Assembly (NCBI GenBank): GCA_009840355.1
Contig: VXNZ01000011.1
Span: 1-64,000 of the forward strand
From: Chloroflexota bacterium
GTDB taxonomy: Bacteria > Chloroflexota > Dehalococcoidia > Lucifugimonadales > JADFKI01
Length of the DNA: 64,000 bases
Reading direction: 5' to 3'
In this document: positions 8,502-15,244 of the stretch, piece by piece
Position numbering within the stretch: the stretch's first letter is position 1
Layout of the letters: every line of letters begins with the position of its first letter
Translations under genes and position numbers: made by a program
Notes under the pieces: model-generated
The model's database searches: none
What the model was told of the DNA's origin: nothing
What the model saw: the letters and a program-made list of their open reading frames with translations, nothing else

Positions 8502-9213
8502 GCCGCAATCGCTGTTGCATAATCTAACCCTTCTTGAACAAGTCGAGAAGGCGACACTGCGTATGGTCGTTCAAGCGATTTACGATTTCAGAAACGAAGC
8601 CGGCGAATTCTTCATTCACGAAACCGACCTTGTGGCAGACATTGGCGAAGACATCACCCGCGAAGCCATGGATCGTATGGGCACTTCGACCATACCCGTA
8701 AGGCTATTCGGGAAGATTGATTACAAGAGGGCTAGGTATGTATTTCAACCTGAGTATTCTGTCAGACAGGCGTTGTTCGTAGATTCCAAAGCAGAAAAGA
8801 TTGAAGGCGCGGGAACGGTTACGATACAGACAGCGCAAACATCCATGAGCGTCAGGCAGATGCGCGCCGGCGCACCCGTAGATGAACAGGGAACATTGCC
8901 GCGAATCCTCAACGTTCAGAATGACGAATATCTCGTTACAACGGTTTTCGTCAAGTACAACTACTCCGAAGGCTCAGAGACATTGCAGAAAGCGCTTGAA
9001 AGCATGTCCGTAACATGTCTGCCTAACGGGATACTGCAAGACCGCTACAATCCGACGCCGGAGCAGACATTTTGGCTTGCGGGCAGGAACGCTCCAAGTC
9101 GAGGCGAACCATTTCGCGCTAGAATCAGCCTCAGCAGGTTGAAGCAATTGGCTTCGTGGCGTGTGCAACATATATCGCTTGATGCGGGAACGCCTTTTGT
9201 ATGGGATGAGTAA
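8491..9213 (+). CDS. SfiI-like type II restriction endonuclease
   Basis: This 240-residue protein matches, as I recall the SfiI sequence, from end to end: EKATLRMVVQAI near the N-terminus, IDYKRARYVF, FVDSKAE, RYNPTPEQTFW and SRGEPFRARISLSRLK near the C-terminus. The PD-(D/E)XK residues are D77 in IDYKR and D98-x-K100 in VDSKA, matching the spacing of the SfiI catalytic residues (D79, D100, K102). SfiI cuts GGCCNNNNNGGCC as a tetramer that needs two sites; a related target is likely but not proven. The start at 8491 overlaps the methyltransferase end by 11 nt; the longer reading from 8452 lies within the methyltransferase. Confidence 0.82.
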   Translation: MSLEPQSLLHNLTLLEQVEKATLRMVVQAIYDFRNEAGEFFIHETDLVADIGEDITREAMDRMGTSTIPVRLFGKIDYKRARYVFQPEYSVRQALFVDSKAEKIEGAGTVTIQTAQTSMSVRQMRAGAPVDEQGTLPRILNVQNDEYLVTTVFVKYNYSEGSETLQKALESMSVTCLPNGILQDRYNPTPEQTFWLAGRNAPSRGEPFRARISLSRLKQLASWRVQHISLDAGTPFVWDE

Positions 9214-9288
9214 TCTTTGGGATGTTGTGAGTCCTTCATTAAGTCATTACACTGGCTCCAATGATTTGACTAATGGAAGGGGACAGCG

Positions 9289-9459
9289 ATGGCAGCACGA
9301 ATGGACAAAGAATTCAGCCTTGAGGAAAAGGCGAGAATCGAAGAGCGGTTCAAGCCGTACAAGTCGCCAATCGTGCAGAAGAAGGCGCTTAAAGGTTTTG
9401 CGACGATCGAGCGCGGCGAGTATGTCAACTGCTCATGCTCGAAATCAAAGGGGAAGTAA
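9289..9459 (+). CDS. small protein of 56 residues, unknown
   Basis: AAGGGGA at 9277-9283 precedes ATG 9289 by 5 nt. The reading MAARMDKEFSLEEKARI... runs 56 codons to TAA 9457-9459. It is charged (many E, K and R), has an ERFKPYKSP segment and ends CSCSKSKGK, with two cysteines two residues apart. It follows the nuclease by 75 nt on the same strand and may be cotranscribed with the restriction unit. It does not look like a C-protein, because no helix-turn-helix is visible. The function is unknown. Confidence 0.5.
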   Translation: MAARMDKEFSLEEKARIEERFKPYKSPIVQKKALKGFATIERGEYVNCSCSKSKGK

Positions 9460-9549
9460 CCTGCTTAAAGCGAGAGCAGGGGACGAAATAACAGCGCAAT
9501 TTCCACGCCGTCCCCTCATCCCCTTATCCTATTCATCCCAGGCCATCTA

Positions 9550-10218
9550 CTACAACTCAAACGTCTTCACCCACACGCCCGGCGAACCCGCCGCGTGCTC
9601 CATCGTGTTCTGCCAGCGTTCGTTGCGCGGGTCTATGGCGCGCTGCCGATTCCATTCGTCGGTCTGCGATACTTCGGGATGCTCGAATTCGTACACGGTG
9701 AGGTATGCGGGCTCGCCGACAACGGCGCGGTAGCGCCTGCCGCGTATGCAGCCCGGCACTTTCATGTAGTTGGGCACATAGACGCTGTTGTACCAGTCGT
9801 TCCACTCGGCATCCAGTTCCGGCGGGACGGTCATTCGTCCGATTTGCAACGCGGCCGCCATCCCGCTCTGCGCCGTGCCTTCTTCGACGTCTGCCGGGAA
9901 TATCTGCTCGTACGTGTTGCGGATGTAGGTCGTGGCGATCACATCCGGTGAGCAGCGCTTCGTCCACTCTGTCGGGTTGGCACGAACGCTCAGGTACGCA
10001 TCCGACGTCATCACGTCGATGTTCTCCAATTCGTACATCGCGAGGTGCTTGGGCGCGCCGGGGGATGATGATTCGTAGCGAGCGGCGCTCAGGAAGCCGG
10101 GGATGGCGAGCCGCTCCGCAATGTGCTCCTCGTTGTACCAGGCGTTGTAGTCGTCCTCCTTATCGGCCGGGACTTCTGTCCAGACCATCAGCAGGGCGCT
10201 GCCTTTTTTGTTTGGCAT
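9550..10218 (-). CDS. EthD-like/dimeric alpha-beta barrel protein, two repeats
   Basis: The 222-residue protein holds two ferredoxin-like halves. The first has WTEVPADKEDDYNAWYNEEH and GFLSAARYE; the second repeats the plan with WNDWYNSVYVPNYMKVPG and RGRRYRAV. The W-Y/N-x-x-H pattern is typical of stand-alone EthD/DUF4286-like proteins that sit beside degradation genes. GAGGAG lies just upstream of the ATG. The luciferase-like monooxygenase gene lies upstream on the same strand, 61 nt away, so the two may work on one compound. No catalytic role can be named. Confidence 0.65.
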   Translation of the reverse strand: MPNKKGSALLMVWTEVPADKEDDYNAWYNEEHIAERLAIPGFLSAARYESSSPGAPKHLAMYELENIDVMTSDAYLSVRANPTEWTKRCSPDVIATTYIRNTYEQIFPADVEEGTAQSGMAAALQIGRMTVPPELDAEWNDWYNSVYVPNYMKVPGCIRGRRYRAVVGEPAYLTVYEFEHPEVSQTDEWNRQRAIDPRNERWQNTMEHAAGSPGVWVKTFEL

Positions 10219-10279
10219 GTTTTCTCCTCTTTCAAGTGTTAACGCTCAAAAGTCGTCAGTGGTATTTTCATCCAACCGC

Positions 10280-11488
10280 CTAGTCGTCGCCGGGCACCGC
10301 TTCCAGTTCAGATTCGCGCGCTGATGCGCTCCCCTTGAACGCGGGCATGACTTCTTCGGCGAACCATTGGAGCTGCTCAGTGATGATTGCCTCGGCTGTG
10401 CCTACGGGCTGGCTTACGCTTATTCTGTCTAAGCCAGGATATGCCTCTTCCACGCGCTTTAGCTGGGCGGCGACTTCTTCGGGCGTGCCGCATAGGAATC
10501 CTCCCGCTTCGACTGCGCCTTCGATGCGCGGCAGATCGGAGTTTGGCGCGCGCCTCGGATCGCTCATCGCGTCTATTTGCTCTTCGCTGAGTGCGCGCAC
10601 CAGACGCAGCGGTCCGAACATCTTCAGGTTTTCCTCAAACAGCGCGGCTGCCTCTCGTATCGCCTTTTCCTTGCTGTCGGCGAGGTAGAAGTGATAGCCG
10701 AAGCTCAGGTTGCCGCCGAGTTCTAAGTCAACGCCGGTGCGCGCGTATGCCTCTCGAAACGCCTCCACGACGCGGTGCATCGCACCGCCTTCTGCTACGC
10801 CGCCGCCGATGATGCCCTTGATGCCGTGCTTCGCCATGAAGTCCAGTCCGCGAGGAGTCGCGCTCTGTATCGGCTGCCAGCATTCGACAGGTAAGCGCAT
10901 CGGACGCGGCACGAGGGTTATCTCCTCGAGTTCATAGCCGCGATACGGCACGCTCGGCGGGATGGTGTAGTTCTTGCCGTGGTGTGAGAACGAGTCTTCG
11001 TTGAACGCCTTGAAGATGATGTCCACCTGCTCCTCAAACAGGTCGCGGTTGCCCTCTTGGTCGAACAGGGGCGAGCCGAACGACTCAATCTCGCGGCTGT
11101 GGTAACCACGTCCAACGCCGAATATAACGCGCCCGCCGGTCAGGATGTCCGCAGTCGCGTAGTCTTCCGCCAGTCGCAGCGGATGCCACATCGGAGCGAT
11201 GTTGAAGCCGCAGCCGATGTTCAGCCGTTCCGTGATGTGCGCCAGATGCACCGCGCTCATCAGCACATTGGGTATGCACTCGTAGCCCTCCGGCTGGAAA
11301 TGGTGCTCCGCAAGCCAGAATGTGTCATAGCCGTTCGCATCCATCGTCTTGGCTATCGCGTCCGTCTTGGAATAGACGCTCGCCAGATGGTCGTTGTCGA
11401 AAACGCGGTCGTTCACCGCTGTGCCCGCATAGCCGATATTGTCCATGTCCACATGCCCGGCATACAGGCTGTCGAATTTCGTAATCAT
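10280..11488 (-). CDS. LLM-class flavin-dependent oxidoreductase
   Basis: The 402-residue protein has the bacterial luciferase-like TIM barrel: ANGYDTFWLAEHHFQPEGY near residue 52, IAPMWHPLRLAEDYATADIL, GGRVIFGVGRGYH (the flavin phosphate region) and a late GGFLCGTPEEVAAQLKR helix. Members use FMNH2 or F420 to oxidise or desulfonate organic compounds. The window also encodes a PPOX/F420-type protein, so F420 is possible, but the cofactor is not decided by sequence here. TTTGGAGG precedes the ATG. It is upstream of, and cotranscribable with, the EthD-like gene. Confidence 0.85.
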   Translation of the reverse strand: MITKFDSLYAGHVDMDNIGYAGTAVNDRVFDNDHLASVYSKTDAIAKTMDANGYDTFWLAEHHFQPEGYECIPNVLMSAVHLAHITERLNIGCGFNIAPMWHPLRLAEDYATADILTGGRVIFGVGRGYHSREIESFGSPLFDQEGNRDLFEEQVDIIFKAFNEDSFSHHGKNYTIPPSVPYRGYELEEITLVPRPMRLPVECWQPIQSATPRGLDFMAKHGIKGIIGGGVAEGGAMHRVVEAFREAYARTGVDLELGGNLSFGYHFYLADSKEKAIREAAALFEENLKMFGPLRLVRALSEEQIDAMSDPRRAPNSDLPRIEGAVEAGGFLCGTPEEVAAQLKRVEEAYPGLDRISVSQPVGTAEAIITEQLQWFAEEVMPAFKGSASARESELEAVPGDD

Positions 11489-11586
11489 GACGCGCCTCCA
11501 AATTATGTAAGATAGGCTTATTGTAGTCCGACATAATCAAGTGTCAACAAGCGACAAGTTCTGAACGGCGATGGAAAGTAGCAAAT

Positions 11587-12411
11587 ATGACCGAATTATC
11601 GAGCAAAATCGCGCTGGTTACGGGTGCCAGCCGTGGCGTCGGACGCGGTATCGCGCACGAGCTGGGCATTGCGGGCGCGACGGTGTATGTAACCGGGCGC
11701 AGCGTAAGCAGAAGCGCGACAACGGAATCGCTGGGCGGCGATGTGAACGGCGCGGCTGCGCTGGTAACGCAGGCTGGCGGCACAGGAATCGCCGTACGCT
11801 GCGACCACACGAATGACGCCGATGTGCGCGACCTGTTCGAGCAGATTGCGCGCGAACAGGGCAGGCTGGACATACTGGTGAACAATGTCTGGGGCGGCTA
11901 CGAGCGCATCGACGATGTGGATTTCGTGGCGCCGTTCTGGGAGCAGCCGCTTTGGCGCTGGGGCTTGATGTTCAACGCCGGCGTGCGCGCGCACTACACG
12001 GCGAGCCGTCTCGCCGTGCCGCTGATGGTACCGCAGAGCTGCGGACTCATCGTGAACATATCGTCGGGCGACGAGGACAAGTATCGCGGGCAGGTGATGT
12101 ACGACATCGCCAAGGCAGCCGTGGACCGCATGGCGTTCGCGATGGCGCAGGAATTGCGGCAGCACGGGATCGTCGCGCTCGCGCTATATCCGGGCTTGAC
12201 GCGCACCGAGCGCGTGGAGCGGTTCGCGTCCGCCGACGAGCTGGCAATCGCGGAATCGCCGCGATACGCGGGGCGCGCCGTCGTCACCCTTGCAACGGAT
12301 CCCGATGTGATGCGACGAAGCGGCAACGCCTACAAGACCGGCGAACTCGCGCGAGAATACGGCTTTACCGACATCGACGGCAGGCAGCCACCGCCATTCA
12401 CCTTTGGCTAA
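11587..12411 (+). CDS. short-chain dehydrogenase/reductase, DHRS1-like
   Basis: The 274-residue NAD(P)-binding protein begins with the Rossmann motif TGASRGVGRGIA (residues 12-23). It has NNVWGG in place of the usual NNAG, and the active site is NISSGDEDKYRGQVMYDIAK, with Ser, Tyr and Lys in the normal order. The NNVWGGYE and FWEQPLWRW segments recall the DHRS1 subgroup, whose members reduce steroids and xenobiotics. An arginine after the first strand (VTGRS) suggests NADPH. It stands alone on the plus strand, divergent from the monooxygenase, with a 98-bp gap. The substrate is unknown. Confidence 0.85.
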   Translation: MTELSSKIALVTGASRGVGRGIAHELGIAGATVYVTGRSVSRSATTESLGGDVNGAAALVTQAGGTGIAVRCDHTNDADVRDLFEQIAREQGRLDILVNNVWGGYERIDDVDFVAPFWEQPLWRWGLMFNAGVRAHYTASRLAVPLMVPQSCGLIVNISSGDEDKYRGQVMYDIAKAAVDRMAFAMAQELRQHGIVALALYPGLTRTERVERFASADELAIAESPRYAGRAVVTLATDPDVMRRSGNAYKTGELAREYGFTDIDGRQPPPFTFG

Positions 12412-12461
12412 GCGTCTGTTAAAGTATAAGTGCGCAAGGTTGCAGATTTGATACACATATA

Positions 12462-12638
12462 GCAACAGTAGAAGATGTCAAAAACTTAAGTGACAAGGTG
12501 CAAGGCGTAGATAGCCGGGTGAGCCGTTTGGAAGGCGGTCACGAACATATTGCCACAAGAGCTGACGTGAAAGAGATGGAAAATCGACTGTTCGTGCGCT
12601 TGGGACTGCTGATTGTGGTAGTGGGCGCGGTAGCATAG
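12462..12638 (+). pseudogene. remnant of a small coiled-coil membrane protein (DUF1640-like C-terminus)
   Basis: The frame from 12462 to TAG 12636-12638 reads ATVEDVKNLSDKVQ..., then ADVKEMENRLFVRLG and the hydrophobic end LLIVVVGAVA. That is a coiled coil followed by one membrane segment. No ATG, GTG or TTG with a ribosome site starts it, and a stop lies in frame at 12426-12428. The design matches the C-terminus of the small protein at 43508-43777, so it is best read as a 5'-truncated relative. The remaining part of 12412-12845 shows no gene. Confidence 0.45.
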
Positions 12639-12845
12639 TGCAGCGTTTGTGAGACTGAGGCGGCGGTCGCTATCATCCGCCATCTCCGGCGATAGCGCAC
12701 AGCGACGGAAGATGCGTTTTCGTAGCGTTGCTTTACATATTCTTGAATCTCGTCTAAACTCTGGCAAGTGCGACTGTTGCGATTGTGACGATGACATGTG
12801 TCGATGATAACAGTCGAGCCAACACCAATTAGGGAGGTGAAAGTT

Positions 12846-12995
12846 ATGCCGCGAGGAAGTGTCCCTAAGCGTGAGGCTAAAAAGCCCAAGAAGAAGGCAC
12901 AGAAGCGAGACACTTATATTTCGCCGGTGGTAGCCGCCGAAACGGTCGAGGTCGTGGGGAAGCGGCGCAGGCGCAAGGCTGACGACGACTTCTAG
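12846..12995 (+). CDS. small basic protein of 49 residues
   Basis: GGAGGTGA at 12833-12840 is almost a perfect Shine-Dalgarno site and lies 5 nt before ATG 12846. The protein MPRGSVPKREAKKPKKKAQK... is very rich in Lys and Arg, has a short hydrophobic-acidic middle (SPVVAAETVEVVGKR) and ends ADDDF. It resembles the small PKREAKK-type hypothetical proteins seen in high-GC bacteria, and may bind nucleic acid. Its TAG stop shares the tetramer CTAG with the TAG stop of the convergent HAD gene. Confidence 0.7.
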   Translation: MPRGSVPKREAKKPKKKAQKRDTYISPVVAAETVEVVGKRRRRKADDDF

Positions 12996-13702
12996 TCGCT
13001 CATTGTCTCCAATAGTTCCGGTAATTCGGATAGGTCGGTGATGCGCGGCTGTGCCTTGTAATCCCTGTGGTTGCCGTCCCTGTCCAGCAACACGGCGCTA
13101 ATGCCCACATTCAGCGCACCCGCCACATCGGATGTCAGCTGGTCGCCTACATGCACCGCAGATTCGGGACGCGCGTCCGCGCGTCCCAGCGCACGCTCGA
13201 ATATCAACGGGTCGGGCTTTTCCGCGCCGACTTCGTGCGATGTTATTGAGAAATCCAGATACGGCAGTAGTCCGAGGCTGTCCGCCAGCTCATCGCCGTT
13301 CCGGTTCATGTTGCTGATTAGCCCGACGATCAAGCCCATCCGCCTGCACGCTTCTAGCGCGGGTATCGTGTCGTCGAACGGCGCGAGCGCGTAGTCGATG
13401 CGCCGTATGCGCCGCCATATCTCCCACGCCTGCTCCTGCGACACCTCAACGCCCGCGCCACGCAGCACACGCCGCTCATACTCGGCGAAGAACACCTGGT
13501 TCTCCTCGCGCGACAGGCTACGCACCGGCTTCGTGGCGTTCTGCTGCGACATAAATGCGTCCGCAAGGTAGTAGCCGCGCAGAATGCCGTCCGGCGTCAC
13601 GGTGATACCGAAGTCCGCGAGCGCCTCCGACTGTATCTCGTAGCGCGAGGGGCGAAAACCGGCCAATGTACCGTATAGATCGAAGAATACTGCAGTTATC
13701 AT
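12992..13702 (-). CDS. HAD-superfamily (IA) hydrolase
   Basis: The 236-residue protein has all four HAD motifs. Motif I is FFDLYGTLAGF, in which Y replaces the usual catalytic acid-base aspartate (DxD is DLY). Motif II is LISNMN, motif III is the lysine in GAEKPDPLIFE, and motif IV is VGDQLTSDVAGA. The cap insertion is between residues ~20 and 90. Members are phosphatases, haloacid dehalogenases or phosphoglycolate-like enzymes; DLYGT with an aromatic after the nucleophile is seen in dehalogenase-type and uncharacterised members. It is monocistronic. The substrate is unknown. Confidence 0.85.
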   Translation of the reverse strand: MITAVFFDLYGTLAGFRPSRYEIQSEALADFGITVTPDGILRGYYLADAFMSQQNATKPVRSLSREENQVFFAEYERRVLRGAGVEVSQEQAWEIWRRIRRIDYALAPFDDTIPALEACRRMGLIVGLISNMNRNGDELADSLGLLPYLDFSITSHEVGAEKPDPLIFERALGRADARPESAVHVGDQLTSDVAGALNVGISAVLLDRDGNHRDYKAQPRITDLSELPELLETMSD

Positions 13703-13727
13703 GGTCGTCAGTTCATCAGTCTTTCAA

Positions 13728-13869
13728 AGACGACTTCACAAATCCCTAATGTTGTCATTCCGAACGCAGTGAGGAATCTGAAATCGTTGCACGCAAACCT
13801 GTTTCCGACTTTAGATTTCTCGCTTCGCTCGAAATGACAGGTATGAAAGGCCTTTGTGAAATCGTATCT
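13728..13869. repeat. MITE-like repeat, copy A
   Basis: The ends are inverted: AGACGACTTCACAAA at the left and TTTGTGAAATCGTATCT at the right. Inside is a second inverted pair, TGTCATTCCGA at 13753 and TCGAAATGACA ending at 13839. The whole element recurs in the opposite orientation at 53287-53470. It contains no open frame. It fills most of the 249-bp gap between the HAD gene and the AIR-synthase gene. Confidence 0.75.
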
Positions 13870-13951
13870 CTTTCAGTCGGTCAGTTTCCTGACTGTCTAT
13901 GTTACCTTATTACTGACCTAACTGGCATACTGAAAGACTGACTGACTAAAT

Positions 13952-14956
13952 ATGCTTGCTGGCAAACTTCCGATGGAGTTGCTTTCGCGGCTGCTGTCTG
14001 ACATTGATGTGCGCGACCCGCGTGTGGTGTTGGGCGCGCGCGCCGGGGAAGATGCCGCCCTCATCGACATGGGCGACCGGTATCTCGTCGCCAAGACCGA
14101 TCCCATCACATTTGCCACCGATCTTATCGGCTGGTATTTGGTGCAGGTCAACGCGAACGATTTGGCGGCGATGGGCGCGACTCCGCGCTGGCTGATGGCG
14201 ACGCTGCTGCTGCCCGAAGGCACGACCGAAACACAGACCGCTACGATTTTCTCGCAACTGATTGAGGCGTGCGACTCCCTTGGCATCACGCTCATCGGCG
14301 GACACACCGAGATAACCTACGGCTTGCCGCGTCCCGTGATGATGGGCGCGATGCTCGGCGAGGTGGACAAGGACAAGGTCGTGCTGACATCCGGCGCGCA
14401 GGTCGGCGACAGCATCGTGCTGACGCAAGGCGTGGCGATAGAAGGTGCATCGATTCTGGCGCGCGAAGCAGAGGACGCGCTGGCGGCGAAAGGTGTGCCG
14501 CAGGCGGTCATCGAGCGCGCGAAGGCGTTCTTGTTCACTCCGGGCATAAGCGTGGCGCGTGCTGCGGCAATAGCCTGCGACACGGCAACCGTACATGCCA
14601 TGCACGACCCGACAGAAGGCGGAATAGCCTCCGCGCTGCTGGAACTCGCGACGGCGGCAGACGTAGGTCTGACCATTGACGCGGCGCGTATCCCGATACT
14701 GCCCGAGTGCCGCGCAATCTGCGACGCGCTCTCGCTCGACCCGCTCGGGCTAATCGCATCCGGCGCGCTGCTCGCAACTATGTCGCCACCGGACGCCGAA
14801 CGCGTCATCGATGCGCTAGGCAGCGAAGGCATCCCTGCCAGCATAATCGGCAGCATCACCCCGCAGTCCGCCGGCTTGCGCATCACCACAAACGGCGAAG
14901 AGCGCCCGCTTCCCACCTTCTCCCGCGACGAATTGGCGCGGTTCTTTGCGGACTAG
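13952..14956 (+). CDS. AIR synthase-related protein (HypE-like)
   Basis: The 334-residue protein has the PurM/HypE/SelD fold. It shows GEDAALIDMGDRYLVAKTDP at the N-terminal half, VQVNANDLAAMGATPRWL with the conserved N-D-x-A-A-M-G motif, and LIGGHTEITYGLPRPVMMGA. In the C-terminal half it has VHAMHDPTEGGIASALLELA. It lacks the C-terminal cysteine that HypE carbamoylates and the glycine-rich Cys/Sec loop of SelD. It therefore probably binds ATP and forms a phosphorylated or dehydrated product in an unknown pathway. ATG 13952 has no strong ribosome site; ATG 13973 is an alternative. No hydrogenase gene is near. Confidence 0.75.
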   Translation: MLAGKLPMELLSRLLSDIDVRDPRVVLGARAGEDAALIDMGDRYLVAKTDPITFATDLIGWYLVQVNANDLAAMGATPRWLMATLLLPEGTTETQTATIFSQLIEACDSLGITLIGGHTEITYGLPRPVMMGAMLGEVDKDKVVLTSGAQVGDSIVLTQGVAIEGASILAREAEDALAAKGVPQAVIERAKAFLFTPGISVARAAAIACDTATVHAMHDPTEGGIASALLELATAADVGLTIDAARIPILPECRAICDALSLDPLGLIASGALLATMSPPDAERVIDALGSEGIPASIIGSITPQSAGLRITTNGEERPLPTFSRDELARFFAD

Positions 14957-15015
14957 CGTTGCCGTGAGATTGCGTGTCGTTCACCTCCCTTTCATACAAG
15001 TCCATTGCCAACCAT

Positions 15016-15100
15016 GGCATTCCGAGCATCGGGATGAATTTGAAGCCTCCTACTGGCTCAGTGCTAGGATTTCGGATGCCTCACTTCGTATCGGAATGAC
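15016..15100. repeat. GGCATTCCGA...TCGGAATGAC repeat
   Basis: GGCATTCCGA at 15016 and TCGGAATGAC at 15091-15100 form inverted ends about 85 bp apart. They belong to the same family as the other ATTCCGA elements, but without the outer TTCACAAA arms. It lies in the gap 14957-15244, which shows no gene. Confidence 0.5.
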
Positions 15101-15244
15101 AGCGCAGTTGTTTGCTTGTGGAATTGAAGGGAGACGGGTATTAGCATCGATGGACAGGATAGATAAGACGGCGAGTGAAGAAGCTACGCCGCCATCCCCC
15201 GCCCTGCCCTGTGCTATGCTGTATGCAGCGATTATGCGAAAGTT

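Noticed and set aside
13952-14956. Selenophosphate synthetase (SelD) next to the selenoprotein
   Set aside because: It has the same fold, but it lacks the N-terminal Cys/Sec glycine-rich loop of SelD and is closer to HypE-like AIR synthases.
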